From contig NZ_AUCV01000005.1 in assembly GCF_000429945.1 (NCBI RefSeq), forward strand, positions 1 to 64,000: a stretch of 64,000 nucleotides of DNA, given 5' to 3'. The notes below the pieces were generated by a model. That model had not been told where the DNA came from. It saw only the letters and a list, made by a program, of their open reading frames with translations, and did not search any database. The DNA is from Desulfogranum japonicum DSM 18378 (GTDB lineage: Bacteria; Desulfobacterota; Desulfobulbia; Desulfobulbales; Desulfobulbaceae). Numbering within the stretch: position 1 is the first letter of the stretch; every line of letters begins with the position of its first letter. Position numbers and translations under genes: made by a program. Of this stretch, positions 41,871 through 50,981 are shown one piece after another.

Positions 41871-43190
41871 TTAATTGATCAGGTGCGAGGGCATCCAGGT
41901 AATGATCTGGGGAAAGAGTATAAGCAGCAAAATGGCTAAAACCTGCAGGCCGACAAAGGGCATGACTCCTTTGTAAATGTCCACGGTTTCAACGCCTGGA
42001 GGAGCAATGCCTTTAAGGTAAAAAATCGAATAGGCAAAGGGTGGCGTCAGAAAGGAAATCTGCAGATTCACCATAACAAGCACTGCAAACCAGACAGGAT
42101 CAAAACCAAGTTCAGCCGCTATGGGAGTAATCAGGGGAACAATGATGAACAGGATTCCCATCCAGTCAATGAACATTCCGCACAGTACCAGGAGCAACAT
42201 GATGGCAGCCAATACGCCCCATTTACCCATGGGCAGTTTCATAAAGAGAGAGGTGATAACCTCGTCGCCTCCCAGGGTAACAAAGACCGTGGAAAAGAAA
42301 CTGGCGCCAATGGCGATCATCATGATCATTGCAGTGATGGTCAGGGTTTGCTGACAGGCTTCCTTTACCACTGAAAAATTCAGTTTGCCATATGATGCAG
42401 CCAGCAGCATGCTGGCAACTGCACCCACGGCTGCAGCCTCTGTAACAGCAGCAATGCCAAAGAAAATTGAGCCCAGCACAGAGAAAATAATACAGGCAGG
42501 CGGGATAACTGAGGTCAGCAGTATTTTAATTTTTTGTCCACCTGTTGTCTGCCGTTCTTCAACTGGCAGTGGGGGCCCGTCCTGGGGTCTGAGGTAGCAG
42601 CGGATAGCTATGTAGAGCATGTAGAGTAAGACGAGCAGCAGGCCGGGCATCAGGGCGCCAAGAAAAAGTTTGCCCACTGATATGCGTGCAATGGGGCCGT
42701 AGACAATGATCATGACGCTGGGAGGAATCAGTATACCCAGGGTACCTCCTGCGCAGATCGCCCCGCACGCCAGAGATTTGTTGTACTTTTTTTCCAGCAT
42801 TACCGGCAGGGCCATCAGGCCTATGGTGATCTCAGATGCTCCGACAACACCTGTTGCCGCGGCAAAGATAGCTGAAATGGCTATGGTGGAAATACCAAGT
42901 CCGCCACGGAATCGACCCCAAAGGATGTGCATGGCATTGAACAGACGTTCGGCCATGCCTGATTTTTCCATGAAAACACCCATGAATAGAAACAGCGGCA
43001 CTGCCAACAGGGTGTAGTTTTTCATCAGGCCGAAAAGGCGGGTGATGAACAGACCGAAGATGTCCATGCCCATATTACCGGCACCAAAAAGAAAGGCCAC
43101 ACCACCTAAGACAAAGGCTGTGGGGTAACCGAGAAAGATGCCTGCGAACAGGACAGCAAACATGAGGAGAACTGAAATTTCCGGACTCAT
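41871..43190 (-). CDS. dctM: TRAP transporter large permease (DctM)
   Basis: A 439-residue membrane protein with about twelve hydrophobic segments. Marks of the family are FLGYPTAFVLGG, LLAVPLFLFMGVFMEKSG, GGLGISTIAISAIFAAATGVVGASEI and GGTLGILIPPSVMIIVYG. It carries the substrate and sodium path for the DctPQM transporter. Its ATG overlaps the dctQ stop by four bases (ATGA). Translation coupling to dctQ and nearness of lutABC suggest a carboxylate such as lactate as substrate. Confidence 0.9.
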   Translation of the reverse strand: MSPEISVLLMFAVLFAGIFLGYPTAFVLGGVAFLFGAGNMGMDIFGLFITRLFGLMKNYTLLAVPLFLFMGVFMEKSGMAERLFNAMHILWGRFRGGLGISTIAISAIFAAATGVVGASEITIGLMALPVMLEKKYNKSLACGAICAGGTLGILIPPSVMIIVYGPIARISVGKLFLGALMPGLLLVLLYMLYIAIRCYLRPQDGPPLPVEERQTTGGQKIKILLTSVIPPACIIFSVLGSIFFGIAAVTEAAAVGAVASMLLAASYGKLNFSVVKEACQQTLTITAMIMMIAIGASFFSTVFVTLGGDEVITSLFMKLPMGKWGVLAAIMLLLVLCGMFIDWMGILFIIVPLITPIAAELGFDPVWFAVLVMVNLQISFLTPPFAYSIFYLKGIAPPGVETVDIYKGVMPFVGLQVLAILLLILFPQIITWMPSHLIN

Positions 43191-43705
43191 TTGACTTCTT
43201 CTCCTCCACAGATGAAAACAAGGTTGCGGAGCACTTCTGCCAAGCCTTGCAGCAGGAGCATGGAGACAGCGATCGGCATAACGGTTTTAAATGGATAGAT
43301 AATTGGCTGCCAGTATCCCTGCATGGAACGTTCTCCTATTTCCCAGGAAAACTGTACATAAGGAATCAAAGCATAGAGTATGCCTCCCCAGAGGGGAAAG
43401 AACAACGCGAGATACATCACGATATCAATTACAGCTCTGGTCTTTCGCGAAAAGAGTCTGTAAAAAATATCTATGCGCACATGCTGTCTTCTCTTTAACG
43501 TCCAGGCTTCTCCCATCAGGAAGAAGGTGCCCCCAATCATATAACTCAGGTCAAAGGACCATTTTGTGGGTGCATCGAGCACGTAACGGGAAAATATTTC
43601 GTAGCTGATTATTGCGGTCAGCACCAGAACCAGCCAGATGATCACCTTGGCGGTTAACTCACTGACACTGTCTATGGTGCGGATTATACATCGAAGAGCG
43701 TTCAT
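43187..43705 (-). CDS. dctQ: TRAP transporter small permease (DctQ)
   Basis: A 172-residue protein with four hydrophobic segments. YEIFSRYVLDAPTKWSFDLS and LMGEAWTLKRRQHVRIDIFY are the standard DctQ signatures. It pairs with DctM in the inner membrane and docks the binding protein. It follows dctP after a 71-base gap containing a strong hairpin, and its stop overlaps the dctM start. Confidence 0.9.
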   Translation of the reverse strand: MNALRCIIRTIDSVSELTAKVIIWLVLVLTAIISYEIFSRYVLDAPTKWSFDLSYMIGGTFFLMGEAWTLKRRQHVRIDIFYRLFSRKTRAVIDIVMYLALFFPLWGGILYALIPYVQFSWEIGERSMQGYWQPIIYPFKTVMPIAVSMLLLQGLAEVLRNLVFICGGEEVK

Positions 43706-43729
43706 GGAAAATGACCTGCAAACAATAAA

Positions 43730-43756
43730 GGAGTCACCCGATCTGCAGGTGACTCC
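43730..43756 (-). terminator. hairpin with T-run between dctP and dctQ
   Basis: On the minus strand GGAGTCACC pairs with GGTGACTCC around a nine-base loop, followed by TTTATTGTTTG. This has the form of an intrinsic terminator 20 bases after the dctP stop. It most likely acts as a partial terminator or message-end stabiliser, giving more binding protein than permease. Confidence 0.75.
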
Positions 43757-43776
43757 TCCATAGATACGTGGGAATA

Positions 43777-44829
43777 TCAGTAGGAAGGCTGCATGAGTTT
43801 CTGGTACTCATCATACCCTTTTCTGAAATTTTTCTGTGATTCGTATACTTTCTTGAAAAAAGGATCTTTCTCACCTTTGGCTATCATCAGGGTCTCTGCC
43901 TTTTTGGCAAGCTCTTTCTGGATTTCAGGAGAAAGGTATTGGATTTTTACGCCTTTTTCTTTGAAGAACTCCAGGGCAGGAACATCTGCTTTAATGCATT
44001 TTGTCAGAATTTCCAGGGTGGTGGCTTTTGCGGCAACATCGATGATTGCTTTCAGATCGTCTGGAAGTTTGCTCCAGGAGCGTTTATTGATCTTCAGGTC
44101 AAGAATGGTGCTTGTCTGGTGGATACCGGGCAGAAGCAGGTAATCAGCAATTTCGTAAAACGCCAGATCTTTATCCATGCTGGGAATGGAGAATTCACCT
44201 GCATCCAGCACCTTTCGCTGGATAGCCTCATAGACCTCTCCGGCAGGCAGCATCATTACCGAGGCGCCGGCATCGCTAAGGATTTCACCCCAGTACCCGG
44301 AGGTGCGGAATTTCAGACCTTTGAAATCTTCCATCGTGGTGATGGGTTTGTTAGACCATGCCAGGTCTTCACTGGGAATGATACCGCAGGGTGCTGCATA
44401 TCCATAGTCAAACTTTGCATAGAGTTCTGCAAAGAGCTCCTTGCCTTCGCCTTCGTACATCCAGGTCAGGAAAGGAATAGGTTCCATACCAAAAGGGATG
44501 TAGCCAAATAACGGTGCTGCTGGTAACTGGCCAACGGAATAGCTGGCAGAACTGTGTGCCGCATCAATGGTACCCATGCGAACTGCGTCAGCAACTTCCA
44601 GTGCTCCCATGAGAACACCTGCCGGATAGCTTTTAATGGTCAGCCGACCGCCGCTCATTTTGCTTACCTTGTCGGCAAAATCGTTGGCAGCTTCCTGTAA
44701 AATAGTTCCATCCGGCCAGGATGTAGCCATTTTCCAAACAATTTTATCCTCACTGAAGGCGCTGGTCGTACACAGCAGTGACAGTGAGAAGCAGACCAGT
44801 GTGGCCAGGATTGCGCATGGTGTCCGCAT
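43777..44829 (-). CDS. dctP: TRAP transporter substrate-binding protein (DctP)
   Basis: A 350-residue periplasmic binding protein. The signal peptide is MRTPCAILATLVCFSLSLLCTTSAFSE. Mature protein signs are WKMATSWPDGTILQEAANDFA, GAGVLMGALEVADAVRMGTIDA-like GVLMGALEV, KFRTSGYWGEILSDAGAS and the EVYEAIQRKVLDAGEFS hinge. It resembles the TakP/lactate group of DctP7-like proteins. ATG 44829 has AGGGGG upstream; the longer frame to 44997 covers a decayed family-2 repeat. It is the first gene of dctPQM-lutABC. Confidence 0.9.
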   Translation of the reverse strand: MRTPCAILATLVCFSLSLLCTTSAFSEDKIVWKMATSWPDGTILQEAANDFADKVSKMSGGRLTIKSYPAGVLMGALEVADAVRMGTIDAAHSSASYSVGQLPAAPLFGYIPFGMEPIPFLTWMYEGEGKELFAELYAKFDYGYAAPCGIIPSEDLAWSNKPITTMEDFKGLKFRTSGYWGEILSDAGASVMMLPAGEVYEAIQRKVLDAGEFSIPSMDKDLAFYEIADYLLLPGIHQTSTILDLKINKRSWSKLPDDLKAIIDVAAKATTLEILTKCIKADVPALEFFKEKGVKIQYLSPEIQKELAKKAETLMIAKGEKDPFFKKVYESQKNFRKGYDEYQKLMQPSY

Positions 44830-44897
44830 GACAGAAACCCCCTGATAATTGGTGAGTGACAATCCGGAAATGATTTTTTTGTTCAGGTTTTGCAGGG

Positions 44898-45000
44898 CGC
44901 TCAAAATAATCCGATGAATATTGAGTATATACCTGTGGCAAAATGTATCGCATATCTCGAAGTTGAACAAAAAAACTCTGTGTTTCAGGATAGGCACCGG
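44898..45000 (+). repeat. family-2 repeat, decayed copy e
   Basis: GCTCAAAAT, then CTGTGGCAAAATGTATCGCAT, CTCGAAGTTGAACAAAAAAAC and GGATAGGCACCGG match the interior and right end of copy d (61431-61614), with many changes. The left end is missing. It lies in the leader of the dctP operon. Confidence 0.6.
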
Positions 45001-45188
45001 TAATATGGTTTATGGAACTTACTGTGAGAGCGCAGTTATTAACAGCGCTGTGAATGAATTGTCAATCATTTTTGTCTGTATGGCAAGGAATGCTGATGCT
45101 TTGCTTTTGCTTCATGGAAAACGATCCGCACATTTTTGTCTGTTTGCTGGACCACAGATACAGAGGTGTGGCCAGTAAATCCGATTGA

Positions 45189-45755
45189 TTATATGACCAG
45201 TTCTCTGGCCAGTTGTTCCGCTTCCATGGCAAATGTGCTGATGTCGGTATTGGGCATCATGTCCAGCCCTTTGGCAACAATGGGCAACACCTTGAAACCG
45301 TACATCTCCAGATACATGGTATAGCGGTCAAGTACGTCTTCGTGTTCTGAGGAACGGGCGACCTGGGCCAAAATCAGCACGGCAATTTTTCCTGCTTCCA
45401 ATCGGCTTGCATTTTCGGGGTCTTTTTTATATTCAGGTCCGATGAGGGACCACATACGGTCGTAAAACAATTTGAACTGCCCGCTCGCATCGCCAAAATA
45501 AATTGGTGTTGAAAATACCACAACATCTGCTGTGTACATCTTGTCGAGAATCTCAGTCGCGTCATCGCGGAGAATACATTTATCTGATCTGGTATGACAC
45601 CCTTCGCATCCCTGACAACCACGATATTGCAATCCATTGAGGTAATAACTGTAAATATCTGCGCCTCTGCGTTCTGCTGTTTCAGCGAAAGCTTTGGCAA
45701 TACGAGCAGAAGTTCCGTTTTTCCTCGGGCTGCCCAGAATATTTAAAATTTCCAT
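45189..45755 (-). CDS. flavodoxin-fold NADPH-dependent FMN reductase
   Basis: A 188-residue protein with FMN loop LGSPRKNGTSARIAKAF (8-24), a Cys cluster YRGCQGCEGCHTRSDKCILRD-like pattern with CxxCxxC, and VVFSTPIYFGDASGQFKLFYDRM. It is the same class as the protein at 32436 but not a close copy. It likely uses NADPH to reduce flavins, quinones or nitro compounds, and the Cys group may bind metal. AAGGAGA precedes the start at 45755. No operon partner. Confidence 0.82.
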   Translation of the reverse strand: MEILNILGSPRKNGTSARIAKAFAETAERRGADIYSYYLNGLQYRGCQGCEGCHTRSDKCILRDDATEILDKMYTADVVVFSTPIYFGDASGQFKLFYDRMWSLIGPEYKKDPENASRLEAGKIAVLILAQVARSSEHEDVLDRYTMYLEMYGFKVLPIVAKGLDMMPNTDISTFAMEAEQLARELVI

Positions 45756-46035
45756 CTGGATGTTCTCCTTACAAGCGTATGCTCATTGGATATTTTTATT
45801 CATCGATCCGCTTTTGTAGCATATTTTTATAATTTTCTCTGCGAAAATGCATCTTGCTTTTCTAAAATCTGTCAGAATTTTTCCTGAAAATCAGGCAGGG
45901 ATCAGTTCGTGCGATAAGCTGATTTTCTTTGTGGCACAAGGGTTTCTGGAGTAAAAATGGCTTGACTTTTTTTCTGTGAGTGGGAAACTGAACCTAAGAG
46001 TATGCCTTTATATGACCCTTTACCGACAGCTACCC

Positions 46036-46629
46036 ATGAAGACTGTACTGCAAAGTTTCTTTGGTGGTAATCATAACACCATAATTGAACCGCTTGAAAT
46101 GAGTATGGATGTCAAAAGAGAGGCAATGTGTAACTGCGTTTTACCCGCTCTGCGTGGAGATATTGCAGCCATTGGCCTGGAAGATGTCTTTCAACTTTTC
46201 AATTTTGCCGGTCTTACCGGTGAACTTGAAGTGCAGGGTGTCAGCAATAATGGCTTTTTCTTTTTTGAGAAGGGAGCCTTGATATTTGGCGCACTGGACA
46301 ACAAACAGACCAAAATTGGTGAGCTCTTTCTCGCCAGTGGCCGTATCACTGAAGAACAGCTGAACGAATGCCTGGCTATTCAAAAACAGAATGGTAATAC
46401 TCAGAGACTTGGTCAGATACTCATTGCAAAAGGGTATATTGGTCGCAATAATCTGACCGCAAGCCTCAGTCGTCAAATGCGTGAAGCATTTTTTGATGTT
46501 CTCACCTGGAGCGAAGGCGTGTTCTCTTTTTATCTGGATCATGCTCCAGGAAAAGATGAGCAGCGACTTCATGAGCGTGTTGACGCACTTTTACTTCAGG
46601 GTGCGATGCACATTGATCACTCCCAGTGA
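46036..46629 (+). CDS. DUF4388 (PATAN-like) signalling protein
   Basis: A 197-residue protein. From about residue 33 on it shows the DUF4388 pattern: LRGDIAAIGLEDVFQLFNFAG, LTGELEVQ, FFFEKGALIFGAL, then a helical region with GELFLASGRITEEQLNECLAI and LGQILIAKGYI, as in PatA-like regulators and type II/IV secretion-associated proteins. DUF4388 proteins act as scaffolds in two-component and motility signalling in Deltaproteobacteria and cyanobacteria. The start is uncertain: GTG 45976, ATG 46012 or ATG 46036 share one frame without a clear ribosome site. Confidence 0.7.
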   Translation: MKTVLQSFFGGNHNTIIEPLEMSMDVKREAMCNCVLPALRGDIAAIGLEDVFQLFNFAGLTGELEVQGVSNNGFFFFEKGALIFGALDNKQTKIGELFLASGRITEEQLNECLAIQKQNGNTQRLGQILIAKGYIGRNNLTASLSRQMREAFFDVLTWSEGVFSFYLDHAPGKDEQRLHERVDALLLQGAMHIDHSQ

Positions 46630-47052
46630 TGAGCATGCCAGCCTTGGGCTGGTGTAATAGTCACTACCTCGACAGTTCAAGTCTCATGGATCTTCAGCGA
46701 TAGACGTTGGTTTGTTTTGTCCTGTGGGGCTGTTCGATTGTCTGCTGGTCCTCCCGTCCACCTGCCATCTATGGTTTTTCATTGTCTACACTCCATGATT
46801 TCTCAGCCGGTGAGTATATCAATATCACCCGTGAGTATTGTTTTTTTTAAAAGTCGAGAGAAATGCCAGATACTCTGTAGGCATAGTTGCTAAAATAGGG
46901 TATGTATCCAAGCAGTTTCCTGGCTGCGTGGTTCCATGTTGTTTGCATGGCCCCAGTGTCAGGAAGATGCAATGAACCGGATTCCCCAAAACACCGGAGT
47001 GTTATGGGCGATTTCGGAGAGTGGTGTGTTATGGGGGGGTGGAGTACAAGGC
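46630..47052. other. intergenic region upstream of PLP decarboxylase
   Basis: About 420 bases. CCAGCC-TTG-GGCTGG at 46639-46653 is a small hairpin ten bases after the DUF4388 stop. Close to the decarboxylase start GTGTTATGGG occurs twice (near 46998 and 47026). The open frame extends through here from 46936, but nothing suggests that it is translated. Confidence 0.4.
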
Positions 47053-48477
47053 ATGGAACAGGAAAAAGTATTTGAACGTTTATTTAAACTGATTGAGCAG
47101 CATCACTGTCAACAGACGCAAGGTACGTTTGTTGAGTATCATGAACCTCAGGAACTGCGTGAATTATTGCAGCTTGAGAAAAAAGACAGCCAGGAGGATC
47201 TGGACCAGCTTTTCCATTGGGTGGAAAAGTACCTGAAATATGCTGTGAAGACCGGGCATCCCGGCTATTTAAACCGTATGTGGGCCGGGGCCAATCTGCC
47301 ATCCATGGTGGGAGAGATGGTCACTGCGATATCCAACACCTCTGCGTGTACCTATGAAACAGCACCGGTTTCCACTTTGATGGAGCAGTATATGTTCCAG
47401 GAGATGTTGAATCTGGTAGGTTTTAAGAATGGTGTCGGCCAGATGACCACCGGATCGAGCAATGCCAACATGATTGCCATGATGGCTGCACGCAATACAC
47501 ACAGTACGTGTACCAAAACACAGGGATTGTTCGGGCAAGCCCCTCTGTGTGCATTTGTCAATGAGGATGCCCATTACTCCATGGATAGAGCGGCATCTAT
47601 CCTGGGTATTGGCACTGATTATCTGATTAAAGTGGCCATAGACGATCACGGTCGGATGATACCGGATGCCCTGGAGCAGGCCATTGAAAACGCGAAACAG
47701 AGAGGATGTGTGCCTTTTTTTGTGGCAGCCACTGCCGGTACCACGGTACGGGGAGCGTATGATCCCATCGGTGCGCTCCTGGACTTGCGAGACAGACATG
47801 GATTCTGGTTGCATGTAGATGGGGCCTGGGGAGGTGCAGCCGTGCTCAGTGAGCGCTTACGGCTGAAATATCTGCCGCGTTTGGAAGAGAGCGATTCCTT
47901 TACCCTGGATTTTCATAAGATGCTTGGTTCGTCGTTGATGTGCAACGTACTGCTCTTCAACGGACGGTCTGGTATATTGCGCAAGATCTGCAGTGCTGGG
48001 GATGAAAGTTACATTTTTCGGGAAGGCGATAATGGTGAGACCAGGGATTTGGGAACACTTTCACTGCAATGCGGTAGAAAAGTGGATGCCCTGAAATGGT
48101 TTCTTGACTGGAAATTTTACGGCCAACAGGGACTGGCTGCCCGTGTTGAGAAGTATTACGAGTTATGCCGATACGCTGAAGAACGAATTCTGGCCAATCC
48201 CAATTTGGAGATGGTTGTCCCGCGCGAATCATTTAATCTTTGTTTTCGTTATATTCCTCCCGTGGGTTCTTCTAAGGACGAGTTTACCATTGCTTTACGT
48301 TCGCAATTGCAGAAAACCGAGAGAGCTCTGGTTGGGACCGGATATGTAAAGGGGCAGGTTGTCATGCGTCTGCTTATAACTAATACAAATGTCGATAAGG
48401 ACGCCATTGATCGATTTTTAAGCAATGTTGTTTTGTCGGGGAAAGAACTTTGCCGGCAATACGAACAGGCCTGCTAA
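47053..48477 (+). CDS. PLP-dependent group II decarboxylase (glutamate/sulfinoalanine type)
   Basis: A 474-residue decarboxylase of the Glu/Asp/cysteine-sulfinate family. The cofactor Lys is in SFTLDFHKMLG, with GHPGYLNRMWAGANLPSMVG and TGSSNANMIAMMAAR upstream and LHVDGAWGGAAVL (the PLP-binding Asp and Ala) before. It resembles cysteine sulfinate decarboxylase and aspartate 1-decarboxylase-like enzymes; substrate choice cannot be read. GGAG sits nine bases before ATG 47053. The stop TAA is the first triplet of a family-2 repeat. Confidence 0.85.
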   Translation: MEQEKVFERLFKLIEQHHCQQTQGTFVEYHEPQELRELLQLEKKDSQEDLDQLFHWVEKYLKYAVKTGHPGYLNRMWAGANLPSMVGEMVTAISNTSACTYETAPVSTLMEQYMFQEMLNLVGFKNGVGQMTTGSSNANMIAMMAARNTHSTCTKTQGLFGQAPLCAFVNEDAHYSMDRAASILGIGTDYLIKVAIDDHGRMIPDALEQAIENAKQRGCVPFFVAATAGTTVRGAYDPIGALLDLRDRHGFWLHVDGAWGGAAVLSERLRLKYLPRLEESDSFTLDFHKMLGSSLMCNVLLFNGRSGILRKICSAGDESYIFREGDNGETRDLGTLSLQCGRKVDALKWFLDWKFYGQQGLAARVEKYYELCRYAEERILANPNLEMVVPRESFNLCFRYIPPVGSSKDEFTIALRSQLQKTERALVGTGYVKGQVVMRLLITNTNVDKDAIDRFLSNVVLSGKELCRQYEQAC

Positions 48478-48560
48478 CTCATGTCTGTCCATAGATGGAC
48501 TTCTCGGAGCTTTTTCTTACCTGGTCTTGCAACGAGAATTCTTATTTATGGACAGACAAT
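48475..48560 (+). repeat. family-2 repeat, copy c
   Basis: TAACTCATGTCTGTCCATAG at the decarboxylase stop codon and TTATTTATGGACAGACAAT at the right are inverted ends. The interior GGACTTCTCGGAGCTTTTTC resembles copy b. Confidence 0.8.
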
Positions 48561-48690
48561 GACTCTATGCTGCTGGTGGAGGTACTGTTTGGTAGTTAAG
48601 GAGCTGAACAGGCTTGCTCTCTACCGGCTTTTACGGTTTACTGCAGTAAAGGTATGGATTGTGTTTTGAACGAAGAGACAGAGGTAGTCG

Positions 48691-49410
48691 ATGAGTGAGA
48701 CTGAATATCAGGTATCGCAGAAAGAGGCAGCCGAATATCTTAATGTATCCACTAAAACCATCAGCAGGTATCGTAAAAAAGGGCTGCCTTACAGGATGAT
48801 TCTCAATCCTGTTACAGGAAAGCAGGAAGTGCGTTTTAAAAGTCAAGACCTTGAACGTTGGCATCAGGGGCGTGAACTGCTCTCGACTTACGGGCAGGAT
48901 GGAGAAAGCTTGAACAGAAAAGGCGAGTCACTGGGTACCCGCGCGAAGGGCGGAACAGGTGGACAAAGACAGGTTGAACAAAACAGCTACCTGGATGAGT
49001 TGCTTGAAGTGTACAAGGAACAGGTTCAACTGTTGCGGGAACAACTGGAAGATATGCGTGCACAGCTTGCCAGAAGGGATCGTCAGATAGAAGATCTGAT
49101 GCGTTTCATGGTAGGCTTTCAACTGGAATATAAGCCCTCGGCACCAGAAGATGAACGGCAACAGGACCAGTTGAAGGGAGCTGTTCAGGAGCTTTCTGCA
49201 GCGCCTTCCAAAAAAGTTTTCAGGCGTGAAGAGTTGTCACAATCAGTGCTGCGCTTACGGAAAAAAGGCAAAAGCTATGCAGAAATTGCCCGGGGACTTA
49301 ACCAGATCAATGCTGCAACCCTGTCCGGCAAGGATGAATGGAGCCCGGCAGAGGTGCAATCTCTGCTGCCACCCCTGGTGGAAGATGAGCAGGGTGTGAT
49401 TGAACTGTAG
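48691..49410 (+). CDS. HTH, coiled-coil and recombinase-like protein of unknown function
   Basis: A 239-residue protein in three parts. Residues 1-60 are a MerR/excisionase-like helix-turn-helix (QVSQKEAAEYLNVSTKTISR then YRKKGLPYRMI). Residues 100-150 form a long coiled coil (LLEVYKEQVQLLREQLEDMR). The end (LRLRKKGKSYAEIARGLNQI then WSPAEVQSLL) is similar in shape to the small DNA-binding part of large serine recombinases. There is no catalytic domain. It may be a DNA-binding regulator or a partitioning or phage-derived protein. GAGG precedes ATG 48691. Neighbours give no hint. Confidence 0.6.
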   Translation: MSETEYQVSQKEAAEYLNVSTKTISRYRKKGLPYRMILNPVTGKQEVRFKSQDLERWHQGRELLSTYGQDGESLNRKGESLGTRAKGGTGGQRQVEQNSYLDELLEVYKEQVQLLREQLEDMRAQLARRDRQIEDLMRFMVGFQLEYKPSAPEDERQQDQLKGAVQELSAAPSKKVFRREELSQSVLRLRKKGKSYAEIARGLNQINAATLSGKDEWSPAEVQSLLPPLVEDEQGVIEL

Positions 49411-49469
49411 AGAGATATATGAGGCGGTAAATCTGCAGGTAGAGCATATTTGTGAACAAGAATAGTGCG

Positions 49470-49486
49470 GTGCGCATATTGCGCAC
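49470..49486. terminator. short GC hairpin after gltD
   Basis: GTGCGC (49470-49475) pairs with GCGCAC (49481-49486). It is just past the gltD stop and between converging genes. No T-run follows in the minus direction, so it is a weak candidate. Confidence 0.3.
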
Positions 49487-49492
49487 ACCCCA

Positions 49493-50920
<1,428 letters not shown>

Positions 50921-50981
50921 TCACCTGGGTAACCATTATACGGGGACTCACCATGGAAATATATATACTGGCAAGAGGTGG

